In this document: one piece after another, positions 62,135 to 64,000 of the stretch
Layout: each line of letters begins with the position of its first letter
Numbering within the stretch: position 1 is the first letter of the stretch
Origin: Warburgia ugandensis
Lineage: Eukaryota > Streptophyta > Magnoliopsida > Canellales > Canellaceae
Assembly: GCA_035236585.1 (NCBI GenBank)
Contig: CP141127.1
Span: 47,444,001-47,508,000, forward strand
Length of the DNA stretch: 64,000 nt
Direction: 5' to 3'
Made by a program: the position numbers and the translations under genes
Notes under the pieces: model-generated
The model's database searches: none
Seen by the model: only the letters and a program-made list of their open reading frames with translations
Told to the model about the DNA's origin: nothing

Positions 62135-62152
62135 TGGTATTAGAGCCATGGT
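62135..62152 (+). promoter_or_regulatory. Pararetroviral primer binding site (Met tRNA)
   Basis: TGGTATTAGAGCCATGGT closely matches the 18-base complement to initiator methionine tRNA used by Caulimoviridae. It marks position 1 of the viral genome and separates the end of one genome unit (left) from the beginning of the next (right). Confidence 0.9.
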
Positions 62153-62671
62153 AGGCTAAATTTTTTGAGCTGGGAGGGATAGATATATAATTTTCATGAA
62201 ATAATTTACTGTCCATTTTATTCTGGATGCCTACGCCATGTATCAATTTGCTAGAGGGTCCTCCTGTCTTGAGATTGGGTTCTCCTGCCTGGAGGACCTA
62301 ATATTCGGTGAAGGACCTAAGTCCACCTCAGAACGATACTGGCAACCTTAGTCTAATTTGTTATAGCATGTTTAGTTACAGTTAATATATCATGCCTACT
62401 GTATTGCTTTTAATCTGTTTGCTCTATCACTGGTGCATTTTCCCATTGGGCATTGGTGTTACGCATTTGGGTGTTTGGCTATTGTGTTTGGGCATTTTGG
62501 GTTGATAGCACCTACAGAAAGCATGAATATTATCTATAAGGCGTGAACTATCTTGCTATAATCTTTTAGAATAAGGTATTTTGATTGTTTATTCTAGAGT
62601 CATGTTAGGTTGTAAATTGCTTCATGCTTGTTATATGCTTTCTCTTCCTGCTCATCTCCATGCCTATTGAT
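62153..62671 (+). other. Pararetroviral leader
   Basis: Untranslated leader between primer site and movement protein. The ORF could begin at ATG 62624, giving 16 extra hydrophobic residues. I prefer ATG 62672 because family proteins start near this position. No other gene. Confidence 0.5.
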
Positions 62672-63361
62672 ATGGCCGATAATAGAAATTTTCATGTTAA
62701 GAACTCGAGTCTGGTAGAATATCCTACCGATATACAATCCCTGTATAACTGGACTTTACCCAATGTTAAACCAAAAGAAGTCTATAATATAGGCAAGTTT
62801 GATTTTTCTTCAAACAAAATTATTAAAAACATAGAACAGACAATAAGTTTGGATAACACAGAAAAGATAATAAATCTATTCTCCGAATCAGATCTAAAAC
62901 CCTATATAGTTTCGGGAAAATATAAGTTTATGCATGTAGGGTTAATCCAAATAGGGTTTAAACCGTTAACCCTCAACTGTCTCAATGCTTCAATCTTAGC
63001 AATTTTAAGAGACGCTCGGTGTTTGGACTGGGCTCCTTCCCTGATGGGAGTAATTCAGACTAGTATATGTCATGGACCAGTCTATATTAATGTCTTCCCA
63101 GACTTTACTCTTTCCCTGTCAGATCCAAATATATTTGACAGTTTAAGTCTTTATATTAAGATGCACAGGTATAACTTCAAGCCTAGATCTGAGACAATAG
63201 CTCTCACCTACCAACTCCAATTCAAGGTCTTACCTACCTTAGACACTAAGTCTAAGCACAAATCACCGAAGGATAAGATTGTCTTAATAGAGACAAATCT
63301 TCTATCATCATACATAGCAGTTAATAGAACCTTAAGATGGGAAGAAATTGACTTCCCCTAG
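62672..63361 (+). CDS. Pararetroviral movement protein (30K superfamily), open
   Basis: Widens plasmodesmata so virus can pass between cells, by analogy with the family. The open frame from ATG 62672 (MADNRNFHVKN) runs 229 codons to TAG at 63359-63361. An upstream ATG at 62624 would add 16 residues. The 30K-type core appears as SGKYKFMHVGLIQIGFKPL, LNASILAILRDARCLD and GPVYINVFPDFTLSLSD. In intact relatives this domain is the first part of a polyprotein, so the TAG is a break here, and a second TAG follows nine bases on. It is the longest preserved viral domain in the window. Expression is not shown. Confidence 0.85.
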   Translation: MADNRNFHVKNSSLVEYPTDIQSLYNWTLPNVKPKEVYNIGKFDFSSNKIIKNIEQTISLDNTEKIINLFSESDLKPYIVSGKYKFMHVGLIQIGFKPLTLNCLNASILAILRDARCLDWAPSLMGVIQTSICHGPVYINVFPDFTLSLSDPNIFDSLSLYIKMHRYNFKPRSETIALTYQLQFKVLPTLDTKSKHKSPKDKIVLIETNLLSSYIAVNRTLRWEEIDFP

Positions 63362-64000
63362 TCTTGGTAGTTAACCGAGGCTGTTCTTCCGAGAAGACTA
63401 ACTGATCAGAAGCTTGATCAAATAATACAGACTGAGGATGGAGATGTAGAAATACGTTTGGATAATAGGAGATCTTTTAGACTCCCTTGAATAACCTCGT
63501 GTTCATCAAGTTCATCTAGGTTTTCCAATGAGTTAAAACCAGAATCTTCTAATACAATAGAAGAATTAAAAATCTCAAAAGATAATGTTGTTCATCCTAT
63601 ATACAGACAGGATAATACTCCTACACCCTCAGAAATGGGTTTTCAATTTTAATGTTATGGATTTAAGCCCCGGAAGTTTAATCCGAAAAACAATAAGTGA
63701 AGAATTTCAAAGACCAAGACATAAGGCCTTTAAACAATGATACATCAAGACATTTAATAAAAATGAAGTACAAGAATATAAAACAGAATTCTATAACCAT
63801 CTTAATAAAACACAGAAGATAGAATGTTTTGTCCCTTGGTTCTTAAGAACATTTGTTCAAAAGGAACTTAATGTTATCAAAAAATGGACAACTGCGAAAG
63901 GAGAAACTGTTTCTTCTGAATATCCGCCAACAAACCCTCTGTCAATTGCGTCTGGCGAAGGAGGACAAAATATTAATACAGCATCATATCTTGACACTAG
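63362..64000 (+). pseudogene. Pararetroviral polyprotein continuing toward capsid, broken and cut by the window
   Basis: After two TAG stops, the frame of the movement protein continues at 63395 (RLTDQKLDQIIQTEDGDVEI) to a TGA near 63488. After that, short open segments in changing frames contain NKTQKIECFVPWFLRTFVQ-like residues (about 63800-63860). Position and order suggest the spacer and the start of the capsid region. The zinc knuckle and protease would lie beyond the window. Confidence 0.6.

Larger units (their letters stand above)
58830..64000 (+). mobile_element. Endogenous pararetrovirus (Caulimoviridae, probably Florendovirus)
   Basis: An integrated plant DNA virus, degraded. Order in view: end of the polyprotein (reverse transcriptase and RNase H), a second open frame starting at its stop, a regulatory region with TATA box, polyadenylation signal and Met-tRNA primer site, then movement protein and the start of the capsid region. 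Since the polyprotein begins with the movement protein and ends with RNase H, the integrated copy is circularly permuted, with the break inside reverse transcriptase, or it is part of a tandem array. Two open frames with a second one of unknown function fit Florendovirus. The window ends inside it. Confidence 0.85.

Overview
This window is a stretch of plant nuclear DNA, almost certainly from a flowering plant, made almost entirely of transposable elements and their remains. The evidence is AT-rich sequence, CACTA transposons with TNP2-type transposase, Ty3/gypsy elements of the Tekay chromovirus and Athila/Tat type, an RTE-type LINE with a GATGATGA tail, and an endogenous pararetrovirus (Caulimoviridae, best fit Florendovirus). 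I found no host protein gene, tRNA, rRNA or CRISPR array. Nearly every coding region is broken by stops or frameshifts. The species cannot be named from this sequence.

Layout. 1-725: a 201-bp tandem repeat. 822 to about 25,372: CACTA element A, with its transposase gene on the minus strand. Its body also holds an LTR fragment present twice (2190-3082), a C-rich tract (3290-3720) and 0.8-0.9 kb tandem repeats with telomere-like GGGTTYA strings and a perfect 50-bp palindrome (3812-5660). A complete 14.5-kb Tekay-type element (7831-22339, target duplication AAATT, LTRs of 4.8-4.9 kb) has inserted into the transposase gene and split it in two. About 25,500-31,834: CACTA element B, also minus, with a 1786-bp tandem duplication of the first half of its transposase gene. 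About 32,205/32,378-47,447: a minus-strand Athila/Tat-type element with LTRs of about 2.4-2.5 kb. A plus-strand RTE LINE (about 35,321-38,267) sits in its 3' untranslated region.

The rest: 48,270-48,746 is the right end of a third CACTA copy related to A. 49,690-50,110 is an LTR fragment. 50,453-55,212 is a solo LTR of the same Tekay family (target duplication CTTCC). 55,220-57,736 is a minus-strand LTR beginning TGATAAGTG. 58,277-58,780 is a minus-strand primer site plus partial LTR of another family, cut by a (TC)n(TA)n microsatellite. From 58,830 to the window end lies the pararetrovirus, in the order RT/RNase H, ORF2, promoter/polyadenylation/primer site, movement protein, start of the capsid region. 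That order is a circular permutation of the viral genome.

Timing can be partly ordered by nesting: CACTA A predates the Tekay element inside it, and the Athila/Tat element predates the LINE. A recurring theme is internal tandem duplication in unrelated elements (CACTA B transposase, Tekay chromodomain, LINE 5' region, pararetrovirus ORF2, CACTA A non-coding DNA). The most interesting items are the pararetrovirus block, with complete control signals and an open movement-protein frame beside wrecked genes, and the long-LTR Tekay family with a CpG-rich, fast-diverging block inside an otherwise AT-rich LTR.
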